Shown in pieces: positions 8,790-17,715 of a DNA stretch of 64,000 nt. Location of the stretch: assembly GCF_000009985.1 (NCBI RefSeq), contig NC_007626.1, positions 898,501 to 962,500 on the forward strand, written 5' to 3'. Source of the DNA: Paramagnetospirillum magneticum AMB-1. GTDB lineage: Bacteria > Pseudomonadota > Alphaproteobacteria > Rhodospirillales > Magnetospirillaceae. The first letter of the stretch is position 1. Each line of letters opens with the position of its first letter. A program made the position numbers and the translations under genes. The notes below the pieces were generated by a model, which was given only the letters and a program-made list of their open reading frames with translations, had not been told where the DNA came from and made no database searches.

Positions 8790-11243
8790 ATGCGGTTCGC
8801 GGCGGTCCTGGCAATCATTCTTTGGGCAGGGCTGGCATCCGGCCCCGCGGCCGTTGCCGCCACGCCGTTGTCTCCCGAGACCACGGAGCAGTCCCTGGCG
8901 GGCCATTGGTCGGTCCTGCGCGATCCTTCCGGGCAACTCGAGATCAAGGACGTGATCGGTGCGGCGGCGGGCGGCTTTTCTCCGCTCGAGGGGGATCTCG
9001 CCGCCGGCTATGACCGGGCGTCCTGGTGGATGCGCGCCGAGATCAGGCGAAGCGCCGATACGCCTGCCGACTGGCTGCTGGAGGTCGAACCGGCCTATCT
9101 GGACTTCGTCACCTTGTACATCGAGGACGGCAAGGGCGGGTTTCACGTGGCCATGGCCGGCGACCGGGTGCCGTTCACCGCGCGGGAGGTGGCCTATCGC
9201 ACGCTGGTCTTCCGCCTCCATCTGGCCGACGACTTGCCCCACAGGGTCTATCTGAAGGTCAAGTCCACCAGCACCATTACCGTCTCGGCGCGCCTTCTGT
9301 CGCCCGCCGGATTCGCCCTCGGCGCCGCTCGCCGCGATCTCGCCCAGGGCTTCGCCCATGGCGTGCTGATCATCATCATCTTGTTCGCCGTGGTTCAGTA
9401 TTCGGCGGGGCGGGACCGCCTGTATCTGTCCTTTCTCGCCTGCGCCGTCCCGCTGGAATGCATGCATTTGGCCCGGGGAGGCTTTGCCTCCCAGTATCTT
9501 TTTCCCCAATTGCCCCTGGTCGCCGACCATCTGCTGGGGGTCTCGCTCTGCCTGAGCATCGGCGGAGCGGTGATCTTCGCCGCCCGCGTCCTGGATCTCG
9601 AGGTCTATTTTCCCCGGTTGGAACGCATATACATGATGATCGGGCGAAGCTGCCAGTGGGCCGCCCTGTCGGTCCCCGCCGGAATCTACTGGCTGGTGGC
9701 TCCCATGGTGGTGTCCACGGTCATCGCCTTTTTTGCCGTCACCTCCATTCTGGCCGTGCGCCGGGTGATGGATGGCGATGTCTTCACCCGGTGGTATCTG
9801 TTCGCCGTGCAGATCCCGGTCATGGCCAATGTCGCCATCGTGAGCCGGACGCTGGGCTTTGCCCCCATGCCCATGGAGCTGGATCTGTTCGCCCATCTCG
9901 GGGCGGGCGTCCATCTGCTGCTGATCGGGTCCGGCCTGGTGTGGCGCGGCGCCGCCATCGAGGCCAGCCGCCAGCGGGCCAGGCAGGCGCAACTGGAATC
10001 GGCGCAGCAGATCGAGCGGGCTTTGGAAGAGCGGGTGCGGCAGCGCACTCAGGAACTGGCCCAATCCAATGCCGCCCTGGCCACCGAGATCGCCGAGCGG
10101 CGGGCCGCCGAGGATCGGGTCAGGGAGCGCGAGGGCCAATTGCGCGCCATCCTCGACGCGGCGCCGTTTCCCATGGTGGTGGCCAGCTTCCCCGAGGGAA
10201 GGGTCATGTTCCTAAACGAGCCGGCCTGCGAACTGTTGAATGTGAGTCAGGACAGGGCGATCGGGCAGCAGGCCAGCGACTTTTACTCCGATGCGGACGA
10301 GCGGCGGACCCTGATCGACCAACTGGGCCTGAGCGGTGCCGTCCTCGGCGTCGAAATGCGGGTGCGGCGCATGCCCGGGGTGGAGCGCTGGGTGCTGCTG
10401 TCGGCGGTGCGCTTCGTCTATAACGGCCAGGATTCCACCCTGGTCTGTCTGAACGACATCACCACCCGCAAGGATCTGGAGAACATGCTCCGGCTGAGCG
10501 GGCGCCGGGCCGAGGCGGCGTTGGAGGCGGAGCGCCAGGCCATGCGCGAGCAGCGCAACTTCCTGGCCATGGTTTCTCACGAATTCAGGGTGCCGCTGGC
10601 CATCATCGAGGCGGCGTCGCAATTGCTGGGCATCTATCTGCGCGCCAACGACGACGCCAGGGACGAGGTATCCAAGATCCGTCGCGCCGTGCGCCGGATG
10701 TCGGAACTGATTGATGTCTGCCTGGCCGACGACCGCCTGGATTCCTCGGCCATGCGGCTGCAGCTCGACCGGGTGGACGTGGCCCGCATGCTGAGCGACA
10801 TCTGCGACGACAAGCGGCCCTTCGCCGGGTACCGGGACCTGATCATCCAGGCTCCCCAACGGGCCATGGCCATGGTCGATCCGACTCTCCTGCGCATCGC
10901 GTTTTCCAATCTGATCGACAATGCGCTGAAATTTTCGCCGGCCGACAGTCCGGTGACCATCCTTGTGACCGCCGATTCCGACGCGGTCCGGGTCCGGGTC
11001 TGTGACCAGGGTCCGGGAATCGCCTTGGACGAGCAGCCGCGCATCTTCGAAAAGTTCTACCGCTCGACCAAATCCGACCGCGTCCGCGGCGCCGGTCTGG
11101 GTCTTTACATCGTCAAACGCATCATGGACCTTCATGGCGCGGCGATATCGGTGGACAGCCAGGGCGGCGCAGGCACAATATTCGACGTATGGTTGCCGGA
11201 TGGGGTCGGCGAACAACCAAACGAGCTAATACTTACGCGCTAG
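8790..11243 (+). CDS. 7TMR-DISM histidine kinase with PAS domain
   Basis: 817 aa. Signal sequence, periplasmic 7TMR-DISMED2-type sensory domain (about 30-170), seven-helix membrane module (about 190-395), coiled-coil linker rich in Gln/Glu, PAS domain (about 450-560), HisKA with phospho-acceptor His597 (MVSHEFRVPL) and an HATPase domain with NLIDNALKFSP, GPGIALDE and GAGLGLYIVKR. This architecture senses small ligands, often carbohydrates, in the periplasm. The OmpR-type regulator follows 62 bp later and is the obvious partner. TTG codons at 8772 and 8778 behind AGGGGAAGG are alternative starts. Confidence 0.9.
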   Translation: MRFAAVLAIILWAGLASGPAAVAATPLSPETTEQSLAGHWSVLRDPSGQLEIKDVIGAAAGGFSPLEGDLAAGYDRASWWMRAEIRRSADTPADWLLEVEPAYLDFVTLYIEDGKGGFHVAMAGDRVPFTAREVAYRTLVFRLHLADDLPHRVYLKVKSTSTITVSARLLSPAGFALGAARRDLAQGFAHGVLIIIILFAVVQYSAGRDRLYLSFLACAVPLECMHLARGGFASQYLFPQLPLVADHLLGVSLCLSIGGAVIFAARVLDLEVYFPRLERIYMMIGRSCQWAALSVPAGIYWLVAPMVVSTVIAFFAVTSILAVRRVMDGDVFTRWYLFAVQIPVMANVAIVSRTLGFAPMPMELDLFAHLGAGVHLLLIGSGLVWRGAAIEASRQRARQAQLESAQQIERALEERVRQRTQELAQSNAALATEIAERRAAEDRVREREGQLRAILDAAPFPMVVASFPEGRVMFLNEPACELLNVSQDRAIGQQASDFYSDADERRTLIDQLGLSGAVLGVEMRVRRMPGVERWVLLSAVRFVYNGQDSTLVCLNDITTRKDLENMLRLSGRRAEAALEAERQAMREQRNFLAMVSHEFRVPLAIIEAASQLLGIYLRANDDARDEVSKIRRAVRRMSELIDVCLADDRLDSSAMRLQLDRVDVARMLSDICDDKRPFAGYRDLIIQAPQRAMAMVDPTLLRIAFSNLIDNALKFSPADSPVTILVTADSDAVRVRVCDQGPGIALDEQPRIFEKFYRSTKSDRVRGAGLGLYIVKRIMDLHGAAISVDSQGGAGTIFDVWLPDGVGEQPNELILTR

Positions 11244-11305
11244 ATGAGAACTTTGTAAAGTATGGTGAAATTGAAGCCAAGATTGTCTCGTTCCGGGGGG
11301 GTTCT

Positions 11306-12028
11306 ATGATCAAGGTAATGGTCGTCGAGGACGATCCTGATCTTTGTGGCTCTATTTGCCGCTATCTTTCCCTGGTCGGCATGAATGTCCAGCGGGCCGG
11401 GTCGGGGGCGGAGATGGATGCCCTGTTGCCGGATTTTTCCCCTGATCTCCTGGTGCTCGACGTCAACCTGCCCGGCGAGGACGGCTTTTCCATTGCCGCC
11501 CGGCTGCGTTCGGCCAGCAAGGTCGGCATCATCATGCTGACGGCGCGGGGCCAGCTGGATGACCGGGTGCTGGGGCTGACCGCCGGGGCCGATGCCTATC
11601 TGGTCAAGCCGGTGCAGTTCCGCGAACTGGAGGCGGTGATTCACAGCCTGACCCGGCGTCTGAGCGAACCGCCGGCCGAGGAAAAGCGCGAAACCCGCGA
11701 AGACGGCAACCAGACCTGGGGCTTCGATGCCGCCAGCTGGTCGCTGATCACCCCCAACGGCCACCGGGTGCCGCTGACCAACGCCGAGTACCGGGTGCTG
11801 CAGACCCTGACCCAGGAGCCGGGCGCCTCGGTGGCGCGCGACGACATCGCAGCCGCGCTGGGCAAGAGCGTCGGCGGCTATGACGACCGTAGCATCGACG
11901 CGGTGATGGCCCGGCTGCGGCGCAAGGTCAATGCCGCCACCGGCGAGAATTTGCCGGTGCGCGCCGTGCGCTCGGTGGGCTACGTCTTCGCCGCGCCCGT
12001 CGAGGCCCGCGCCCGGCAAGCCGGATAG
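11306..12028 (+). CDS. OmpR/PhoB-family response regulator
   Basis: 240 aa. Receiver domain with acidic pocket EDD at residues 9-11, phospho-acceptor Asp52 (LVLDVNLPGEDG), conserved Thr (MLTARG) and Lys (LVKPVQ), followed by a winged-helix DNA-binding domain (about 135-230) ending in the typical VRSVGYVF. It lies immediately downstream of the 7TMR-DISM kinase and is almost certainly its output. The start follows a weak GGGGGG site 6 nt upstream. TetR follows after 3 bp, so all these genes may be co-transcribed. Confidence 0.92.
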   Translation: MIKVMVVEDDPDLCGSICRYLSLVGMNVQRAGSGAEMDALLPDFSPDLLVLDVNLPGEDGFSIAARLRSASKVGIIMLTARGQLDDRVLGLTAGADAYLVKPVQFRELEAVIHSLTRRLSEPPAEEKRETREDGNQTWGFDAASWSLITPNGHRVPLTNAEYRVLQTLTQEPGASVARDDIAAALGKSVGGYDDRSIDAVMARLRRKVNAATGENLPVRAVRSVGYVFAAPVEARARQAG

Positions 12029-12031
12029 ACC

Positions 12032-12640
12032 ATGGCCCGCACCATCGGCTCCCACGGCCCGCGCACCATGGAGGCCATCCGCAAGGCGGGGCTCAAGCTG
12101 ATCTACGAGCATGGCTTCGAGGCCATGAGCCTGCGCCAGCTGGCGGCCGAGGTCGGCATCCAGGTGGGCTCGCTCTACAATCACATCAGCACCAAGGAAG
12201 ACCTGCTCTACGATCTGATCCGCACCCATATGGACGAGCTGTTCCTGCAGTTCGACGCGGCCATGGCGGCGGTGGACGGGCAGGGGCCGGAAGAGCGTCT
12301 GCGGGCTTTCGTGGCCTTCCACGTCACCTATCACATCGTGCGCAAGCGCGAGGTATTCATCGGGGCCTCGGAGTTGCGGAGCCTGGAGCCCAATCACTAC
12401 GAGGATATCGTGTCTCTTCGCCGGCGCTACGAGCGCCGCCTGATCGACATTCTCGACCAGGGCGAGGCGGCCGGGCTGTTTCGCTGCGGCGACGCCCATG
12501 TGGCCGCCTATGGCATCCTCAGCATGCTGACCGGGGTCTGCACCTGGTTCCGACCCCATGGCCGCCTGACCAAGGAGCAGGTGATCGCCATGTATTCCGA
12601 CCAGGTGCTGGGCGGATTGATGGGTCCCCGTGGCCCGTGA
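12032..12640 (+). CDS. TetR/AcrR-family transcriptional regulator
   Basis: 202 aa. N-terminal helix-turn-helix (AIRKAGLKLIYEHGFEAMSL then LRQLAAEVGIQVGSLYNHI) is a textbook TetR domain; the C-terminal ligand domain (about 80-195) resembles regulators of acyl-CoA or aromatic metabolism, but the ligand is not identifiable. It starts 3 bp after the response regulator and its last 11 bp overlap the next gene, so it is translationally coupled to a YqeB-family protein. Confidence 0.9.
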   Translation: MARTIGSHGPRTMEAIRKAGLKLIYEHGFEAMSLRQLAAEVGIQVGSLYNHISTKEDLLYDLIRTHMDELFLQFDAAMAAVDGQGPEERLRAFVAFHVTYHIVRKREVFIGASELRSLEPNHYEDIVSLRRRYERRLIDILDQGEAAGLFRCGDAHVAAYGILSMLTGVCTWFRPHGRLTKEQVIAMYSDQVLGGLMGPRGP

Positions 12641-13409
12641 CATTCTGATCCGTGGCACCGGCGAGATCGCCTCGGCCATCGCCTGCCATCTGACCTGGGC
12701 CGGATGCCGGGTGGCGCTGCAATCGTCGCGGCCGCCCATCGCCATCCGCCGCCGGATGGCTTTTTCCGACGCCTACTTCCAGGGAACCGCCGAACTGGAG
12801 GGGCTTTGCGCCCGGCGCCTTGGGGATGCCCGGTCCATGGGCCTCGCCTGGGACGCGGGGGAGGTTCCGTTGCTGGCCATGGAGTTCCAGGCGGCTCTTG
12901 GCGCTCGGCCCTGGGCGGTGCTGGTGGACGCCCGCATGAACAAGCAGCAGGCCCCCGAGCCCCAGATCGGACTGGCGCCCCTGGTGATCGGCATGGGGCC
13001 GGGCTGCGCCATCGGCGTCAACGTCGACGTGGCGGTGGAGACCTCGTGGGACCAACTGGGCCAGGTGGTGCGCCGTGGCTCCACCCTGATGCTGGCGGGA
13101 GAGCCACGCGCCGTGCTGGGTCAGGCCCGCTCGCGCTTCCGTTATGCTCCGGTGGCGGGGATCTTGCGCTCCGAGGCCGCCATCGGCCAGCGGGTGAGGG
13201 AGGGCCAGGTGGTCGCCCGCATCGGCGATGCGGTGGTGCGAGCCCTGTTCGACGGTATCGTGCGCGGCCTGACCCATGACGGTGTGCCGGTGGAAAAAGG
13301 CAACAAGATCGCCGAGATCGATCCCCGGCCCGGCGAGGTCAAGCTGGCCGGCATCGATGAACGTCCGCGCCGCCTCGCCGAGGCGGTGACGTCCATCGTG
13401 CTGGGGTAA
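12630..13409 (+). CDS. YqeB/EF2563-family protein (selenium-dependent molybdenum hydroxylase maturation type)
   Basis: 259 aa from a GTG start that overlaps the TetR gene. An N-terminal Rossmann-like strand (ILIRGTGEIASAIACHL) is followed by IAIRRRMAFSDAYFQG, both typical of the YqeB family linked to molybdenum hydroxylase systems. A C-terminal segment (SEAAIGQRVREGQVVARIG) looks like a short lipoyl/biotinyl-type hairpin. No molybdenum hydroxylase, XdhC or MocA gene is within the window, so this member is an orphan here. The family role itself is only partly characterised. Confidence 0.68.
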   Translation: MARDILIRGTGEIASAIACHLTWAGCRVALQSSRPPIAIRRRMAFSDAYFQGTAELEGLCARRLGDARSMGLAWDAGEVPLLAMEFQAALGARPWAVLVDARMNKQQAPEPQIGLAPLVIGMGPGCAIGVNVDVAVETSWDQLGQVVRRGSTLMLAGEPRAVLGQARSRFRYAPVAGILRSEAAIGQRVREGQVVARIGDAVVRALFDGIVRGLTHDGVPVEKGNKIAEIDPRPGEVKLAGIDERPRRLAEAVTSIVLG

Positions 13410-13410
13410 G

Positions 13411-13485
13411 ATTCACGTTTGCCCCTCGCCGGGCGCGGCCTTCCGGCCGCTTGAGCAATCTGCGTCAGATAACGCAGGTTGCTCT
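13411..13485. repeat. Dispersed intergenic repeat, copy 1
   Basis: About 75 bp closely matching 49681-49781: shared blocks TTGCCCCTCGCCGGGCGCGG, CCGGCCGCTTG and a terminal hairpin GAGCAATCTGCGT / ACGCAGGTTGCTC (13-bp arms, one G-T wobble). It sits between two convergent genes, where it may act as a bidirectional terminator. Confidence 0.75.
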
Positions 13486-13496
13486 AAATCCTCGCC

Positions 13497-13907
13497 TCAG
13501 GGAATGGCGTAGGTGGCGGTCACATGGGCCACCAGTTCGTCCGTTCCCGCCGCGATCAGCTCGACCGCGCCCATGGCCAGGCGGCGGCCCAGCTTCAGCA
13601 GGCTGGCCTCGGCGATGATGTCGCAGCGCTCGGCCTTGCGCAGGAAGCTGATGTTGAGATTGCTGGTCACCGCCATTTCCTGCTGGCCGATGGCCGACAG
13701 CACGGCGGCGTAAAGCGCCACGTCGGCCAGGGTCATCAGGGCCGGGCCACAGACCACGTCCACCGGCCGGGTCAGGTGGGGGCCGAAGGGCATCAGCAGC
13801 CGCGCCGTGCCCTTGCCGATGCTCTCGGCCCGGATGGCCAGATCGCGGGCCATAGGCAGCTTTTCCATCAGCAGGGCGTTGAACTGTTCGGCGGTGATGG
13901 CGGACAT
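13497..13907 (-). CDS. PaaI-like hotdog-fold thioesterase
   Basis: 136 aa, the usual size of a single hotdog domain. The central motif (RPVDVVCGPALMTLADVALYAAV) matches the PaaI/4HBT helix with its conserved Gly and catalytic Asp, followed by the NISFLRKA strand. Such enzymes hydrolyse acyl- or aryl-CoA thioesters. The gene is transcribed divergently from an enoyl-CoA hydratase with a FadR-type palindrome between them, so fatty-acyl or related acyl-CoA turnover is the likely role; the exact substrate is unknown. Confidence 0.85.
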   Translation of the reverse strand: MSAITAEQFNALLMEKLPMARDLAIRAESIGKGTARLLMPFGPHLTRPVDVVCGPALMTLADVALYAAVLSAIGQQEMAVTSNLNISFLRKAERCDIIAEASLLKLGRRLAMGAVELIAAGTDELVAHVTATYAIP

Positions 13908-13923
13908 TGGGCCTCCTGGTTAA

Positions 13924-13938
13924 ACTGGTCCGACCAGT
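13924..13938. promoter_or_regulatory. FadR-type (GntR family) operator candidate
   Basis: Palindrome ACTGGT-CCG-ACCAGT in the 70-bp gap between two divergent acyl-CoA genes. It fits the FadR-subfamily pattern TNGTNNNACNA and resembles enterobacterial FadR sites. The regulator gene itself is not in the window. Confidence 0.6.
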
Positions 13939-13977
13939 GTCCGGGATTTCCGCCGGTGATGGCAAGGGAGGTTTGGT

Positions 13978-14763
13978 ATGTCCGAGCTCGAAACCATTCT
14001 GCTCCGCCGCGACGAGGCGGGTGTCGCCACCCTGACCCTCAACCGGCCGGAGGCCCGCAACGCCCTGTCGGTGGCGCTGATGTCCGAGCTGGACTCGGAA
14101 CTGGCTCGCATCGCCCGCGATCCCGCGGTGCGGGTGGTGGTGCTGGCCGCCAACGGCCCGGCCTTCTGCGCCGGACATGACCTCAAGGAAATGCGCGCGC
14201 TGCAAGGGCGCGATGAGGTGGCGGCGGTGTTCGCCCTGTGCTCGAGGGTGATGACCGCCATCGTCCGGCTGCCCCAGCCGGTGATCGCCAAGGTCCACGC
14301 CATGGCCACGGCGGCCGGCTGCCAACTGGTGGCCAGTTGCGACCTGGCCTATGCCGCGACCGAGGCCAAGTTCGCCACCCCGGGGGTCAATATCGGCCTG
14401 TTCTGCTCGACCCCCATGGTGGCCCTGTCCCGGGGTGTGGGCCGCAAGCAGGCCATGGAGATGCTGCTGTCGGGCCGTCCCATCAACGCCGGGACCGCCG
14501 AGCGCTGGGGGCTGGTCAACCACGTGGTGGCCGCCGAGGCCCTGGATTCCGAGGTGGCGTCCATGGCCCGCCTGATCGCGTCCAAATCCGCCCATACCCT
14601 CAAGGTGGGCAAGGAGGCCTTCTATCGTCAGCTGGAGATGGGCCTGGACGACGCCTACGCCCTGGCATCCAAGGTGATGACCGAGAATATGCTGGCCATG
14701 GACGCGGCGGAAGGAATCGACGCCTTTCTGGAGAAGCGCCCGCCCGTATGGCGTGGCTGCTGA
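13978..14763 (+). CDS. Enoyl-CoA hydratase/isomerase family protein
   Basis: 261 aa crotonase fold. Oxyanion-hole signature is present (RPEARNAL near residue 25 and ANGPAFCAGHDLKEM near 60), as is MATAAGCQLVASCDLAYAA. The Glu pair of true enoyl-CoA hydratases is not clear: the second position reads CSTPMVALSRGVGRKQAMEML, so hydratase versus isomerase or decarboxylase activity cannot be settled. It shares a divergent control region with the thioesterase. It ends 12 bp before the convergent STAS gene. Confidence 0.88.
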   Translation: MSELETILLRRDEAGVATLTLNRPEARNALSVALMSELDSELARIARDPAVRVVVLAANGPAFCAGHDLKEMRALQGRDEVAAVFALCSRVMTAIVRLPQPVIAKVHAMATAAGCQLVASCDLAYAATEAKFATPGVNIGLFCSTPMVALSRGVGRKQAMEMLLSGRPINAGTAERWGLVNHVVAAEALDSEVASMARLIASKSAHTLKVGKEAFYRQLEMGLDDAYALASKVMTENMLAMDAAEGIDAFLEKRPPVWRGC

Positions 14764-14774
14764 GCGAGCCGGGC

Positions 14775-15077
14775 CTACCTGAACTCGAACAGAGTTTGGA
14801 AGGCTGCGCGTTCCATGGCTTCGCGCGCTGGTCCCTTGGCTCCATGGATCACCACCTTGGTTCCGGCCGCGTTGGCGCTGTCGTAGATGTGGACGAACAG
14901 GCTCATGCCGGTGGAATCGACGAAGTCCAGTTCACCGAGCCGGATATCCCAATGCCCCTTTTCCTTCTTGTCCAGTTCGGCAAGAAACTTGGGGAAGACG
15001 TCGGCAGCGGCGAAGGTCAGCCGTCCCTTGATGGTGATGTCGGCGCCCCCGCTGACCGTCTTGATGCTGTATTCCAT
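14775..15077 (-). CDS. STAS-domain anti-sigma-factor antagonist-like protein
   Basis: 100 aa, a single STAS domain. The phosphorylatable loop DFVDSTGMSLF places the key serine at Ser55. Proteins of this kind switch partner anti-sigma kinases or act in membrane-linked signalling assemblies. No RsbW-type kinase or PP2C phosphatase is nearby; the adjacent gene on the same strand is a chemoreceptor, 67 bp upstream, so a link to chemosensory signalling is possible but unproven. Confidence 0.85.
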   Translation of the reverse strand: MEYSIKTVSGGADITIKGRLTFAAADVFPKFLAELDKKEKGHWDIRLGELDFVDSTGMSLFVHIYDSANAAGTKVVIHGAKGPAREAMERAAFQTLFEFR

Positions 15078-15144
15078 GATCTGATGCCTTCACGCTGGAG
15101 CGTCCCGCAGGTCGGTCTTCCGACCGGCCGGGCTCCATTATGCC

Positions 15145-17193
15145 CTAGGATGTGCGGATGGATGTGAGGAAAGAATCGACCCGGTCACGCAGCCGGTTGG
15201 CGCGCTCCGAGACGTCCTGGGCGGTCTGCAGCACTTCGGCCGAGGCCTGTCGCGTTTCCTCGGCGGCATGATTGACGCCGGCGACATTGGCGCTGATCTC
15301 GCCGGTGGCGGTGGCCACCTGGGTTACATTGGCGGCGATCTCGCCGGTGGCGCTGTCCTGGCCTTGCACCGCCTGGGCGATGCCGGTGGCTACGTCGTGG
15401 ACCTGCTCGATCACCGAGGTGATGGCGGTGATGGCCGAGACCGCCTCGCCGGTGACCTTCTGCACCGTGGAAATCTGTCCCGCGATCTCGTCGGTGGCCT
15501 TGGCGGTCTGGTTGGCCAGATGCTTGACCTCGTTGGCGACCACGGCAAAGCCCTTGCCGGCATCACCGGCCCTGGCCGCCTCGATGGTGGCGTTCAGTGC
15601 CAGCAGGTTGGTCTGGGCGGCTATGTCGTTGATCAGGGCCACCACGGCGCCGATCTTGTCCACCGCCGATGCCAGGCCGTCGATCAGCTGGGTGGTGCGC
15701 CGCGCCTCGGCCGAGGCCTCCTCGCTGATGCGCACGGAATCCTGGACCTTGCGGGTGATGTCCTTGCCGGTGTGGGCCAGTTGCTCCGCCGAGCCGGCGG
15801 CGGTGCGCATGTTGACGGCGGTTTCCTCGATGCCGGCGGCCACGGCCGAGGCCTGGGCCGAGGCGCCTTCGGCGGTCGACGACAGGGAGCGTGAGGTGGC
15901 TTCCAGCTCGGTGGCGGTGGACGCCATGCCCGACAAGGCGTCGCCCACCTCGTCATTGAACTCGCGCAGCAGGTTGTCGATGACCCGGGCGCGCCGGTCC
16001 TTGGCCACTTCCGTCTGGTGGCGCTCCTGCTCCAGCCGGTCGGCGCGGATCAGGCCGTCCTTGAAGATCTCCACGGCGCGGGCCATGGCGCCGATCTCGT
16101 CCCGGCGCTCCAGTCCCTCGATGAGTACGGTCTTGTCGCCCTCGGCCAGTCGGGTCATGTCGAAGGTCATTGCGGCCAGGGGCCGGGTGATGCCGCGGGC
16201 GATGACCGAAATCAGGATGATGCCCAGCGTCAGGACGGCAAGGGTAATCCCCAGAGAGGCATAAAGGGCGCTCAGGGTGGCGTCATGGCCCTTGTCGGCC
16301 ATGTCCACCAGGGCCGCCGAGGCCATGTCCTCTACCTGCTTCAGCAGGTCGATCTTGCGGGTGATGGTGTCGAACCACACCGGAGCCTCGATGCCGCCCA
16401 GATCGTTGGTGAACGGGGCATCCAGCGCCACGGCGCGCATGCGGTCCACCTCCTTGACGGCGGGATCGGTCTGAATCTTCTCGAAGGCCTGACGCAGCTC
16501 GGGCTCGGCGTTCTTGGCGAAGGTGTCGAAGAACACCTCCTGGCGGGCGATCAGTTGGGTGAAACTGCGATGGAGCGCCGGAGCAAAGGCCTTGGCGGCG
16601 AAGCCACCGCTGGCGGTGGCGCGCTCCTGTCCGGCCCGTTCCTTGCCCTGCAGCAATTGCACATAGGCGATGATCGCCTTGGTGACGCGGGTGTCGCGGC
16701 TGACCACCGCCATCTCCTCGATCACCGCCAGCAGCCGGGCGATGGTTCCGGTGTAATAGCCGGTGGTGTCGGCCAAGGGGAGGCTGAGGGCGGTGATGGC
16801 CATCCGCTTGTCGTCCAGTCCCTTCAGGGCGATCTCGGCGGCGTCCAGCTTGGCCTTGAAGCTGGTGCCGTAATCGGCGGCGGGGAAGTGCGACAAGGCC
16901 GTCCTCAGTCCGGAAAGCTGGCCGTCGGTGGCCTTGCGCTGCTCCGGCAGGCGGTCCTTGAACTTCTCGCCCTTGCTGCCGACGAAGCCGGCCGAGGTGC
17001 CGCGCTCCTTCTGCAGTTCGTGGACCAGGGCGCTGACCGCCGGGGCCAGGCGCGCCAGTTCCTCCACCTGCTCCATCTCGTTGGCCTGCCGGCTTTTTTC
17101 CGAGAGGGCCAGGCCGGAATAGACGATGACTGCCACCAGCGGAATGATCAGCGCCAGGGCAAGCCGGACTGCGATCCTGAGATTTTTCAGCAT
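15145..17193 (-). CDS. Methyl-accepting chemotaxis protein with NIT sensor domain
   Basis: 682 aa. TM1 (about 9-28), a large periplasmic NIT domain (ELQKERGTSAGFVGSKGEKF starts near residue 62), TM2 (about 315-340), HAMP, and a cytoplasmic signalling domain with the hairpin tip NLLALNATIEAARAGDAGKG. NIT domains are associated with nitrate/nitrite sensing. The ATG at 17193 is chosen over upstream in-frame ATGs because the hydrophobic helix begins right after it. It lies downstream of yeeE-soxY-soxZ on the same strand, so it could serve energy taxis tied to sulfur or nitrogen oxidants. Confidence 0.93.
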   Translation of the reverse strand: MLKNLRIAVRLALALIIPLVAVIVYSGLALSEKSRQANEMEQVEELARLAPAVSALVHELQKERGTSAGFVGSKGEKFKDRLPEQRKATDGQLSGLRTALSHFPAADYGTSFKAKLDAAEIALKGLDDKRMAITALSLPLADTTGYYTGTIARLLAVIEEMAVVSRDTRVTKAIIAYVQLLQGKERAGQERATASGGFAAKAFAPALHRSFTQLIARQEVFFDTFAKNAEPELRQAFEKIQTDPAVKEVDRMRAVALDAPFTNDLGGIEAPVWFDTITRKIDLLKQVEDMASAALVDMADKGHDATLSALYASLGITLAVLTLGIILISVIARGITRPLAAMTFDMTRLAEGDKTVLIEGLERRDEIGAMARAVEIFKDGLIRADRLEQERHQTEVAKDRRARVIDNLLREFNDEVGDALSGMASTATELEATSRSLSSTAEGASAQASAVAAGIEETAVNMRTAAGSAEQLAHTGKDITRKVQDSVRISEEASAEARRTTQLIDGLASAVDKIGAVVALINDIAAQTNLLALNATIEAARAGDAGKGFAVVANEVKHLANQTAKATDEIAGQISTVQKVTGEAVSAITAITSVIEQVHDVATGIAQAVQGQDSATGEIAANVTQVATATGEISANVAGVNHAAEETRQASAEVLQTAQDVSERANRLRDRVDSFLTSIRTS

Positions 17194-17352
17194 GGGAGCC
17201 TCTTCGGCGGATGGGGCAATGCCCGCGAGCCGCGTCATACCTGCAATTCGACGATGTGGAGACCCCTTAAATTCAGGCCTCAACGATGCATGATATATCG
17301 AAGGATTGTGGTCGCCAAACTATTAATATTGACGAAAGTGAAGGGCGGCAAT

Positions 17353-17376
17353 GCTGTAAGTATTAGCCCTTACAGC
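17353..17376. promoter_or_regulatory. Inverted repeat downstream of soxZ
   Basis: Perfect arms GCTGTAAG / CTTACAGC with an 8-nt spacer, 6 bp beyond the soxZ stop and 160 bp before the chemoreceptor start. No T-run follows on the minus strand, so an operator or attenuator is as likely as a terminator. Confidence 0.45.
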
Positions 17377-17381
17377 CCGGT

Positions 17382-17711
17382 CTATTCCACGACGATATCG
17401 TGAATATATTCCAGGGTCTCGCCGTTTTCGTCGAACCAGTTCAGTTTGATCTTGCCGCTGGTGGTGGCGACGGCGAAAAAGCTGGCGAAGGGATTGGCCG
17501 AAACCGCCTGGTGCCAGTCGGCGCTGATCACCGGCTGGTTGTTCCAGGTGCAGGTGAAGCGGGTGATGATGTGCCGGGGAATGGTCTTGCCGGCCGCGTC
17601 CTTGCGCAGGCCGGTCTCCATGTCGTGGCTGACCTGGGTCTTGATCTCGATGATCTCGCCCTTCTTGGCCTTGGCCGGGATGCGCACCTTGACGCGATCG
17701 GAATTCGCCAT
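17382..17711 (-). CDS. soxZ: Sulfur-oxidation carrier subunit SoxZ
   Basis: 109 aa, complete. The immunoglobulin-like SoxZ fold is recognisable from the start DRVKVRIPAKAKKGEIIEIK and the conserved end NGETLEYIHDIVVE. SoxZ dimerises with SoxY to present the thiosulfate-derived sulfur to other Sox enzymes in the periplasm. It follows soxY by 4 bp. soxAX, soxB and soxCD are not in the window, so this is either a separate carrier operon or a split sox system. Confidence 0.95.
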   Translation of the reverse strand: MANSDRVKVRIPAKAKKGEIIEIKTQVSHDMETGLRKDAAGKTIPRHIITRFTCTWNNQPVISADWHQAVSANPFASFFAVATTSGKIKLNWFDENGETLEYIHDIVVE

Positions 17712-17715
17712 GTCC

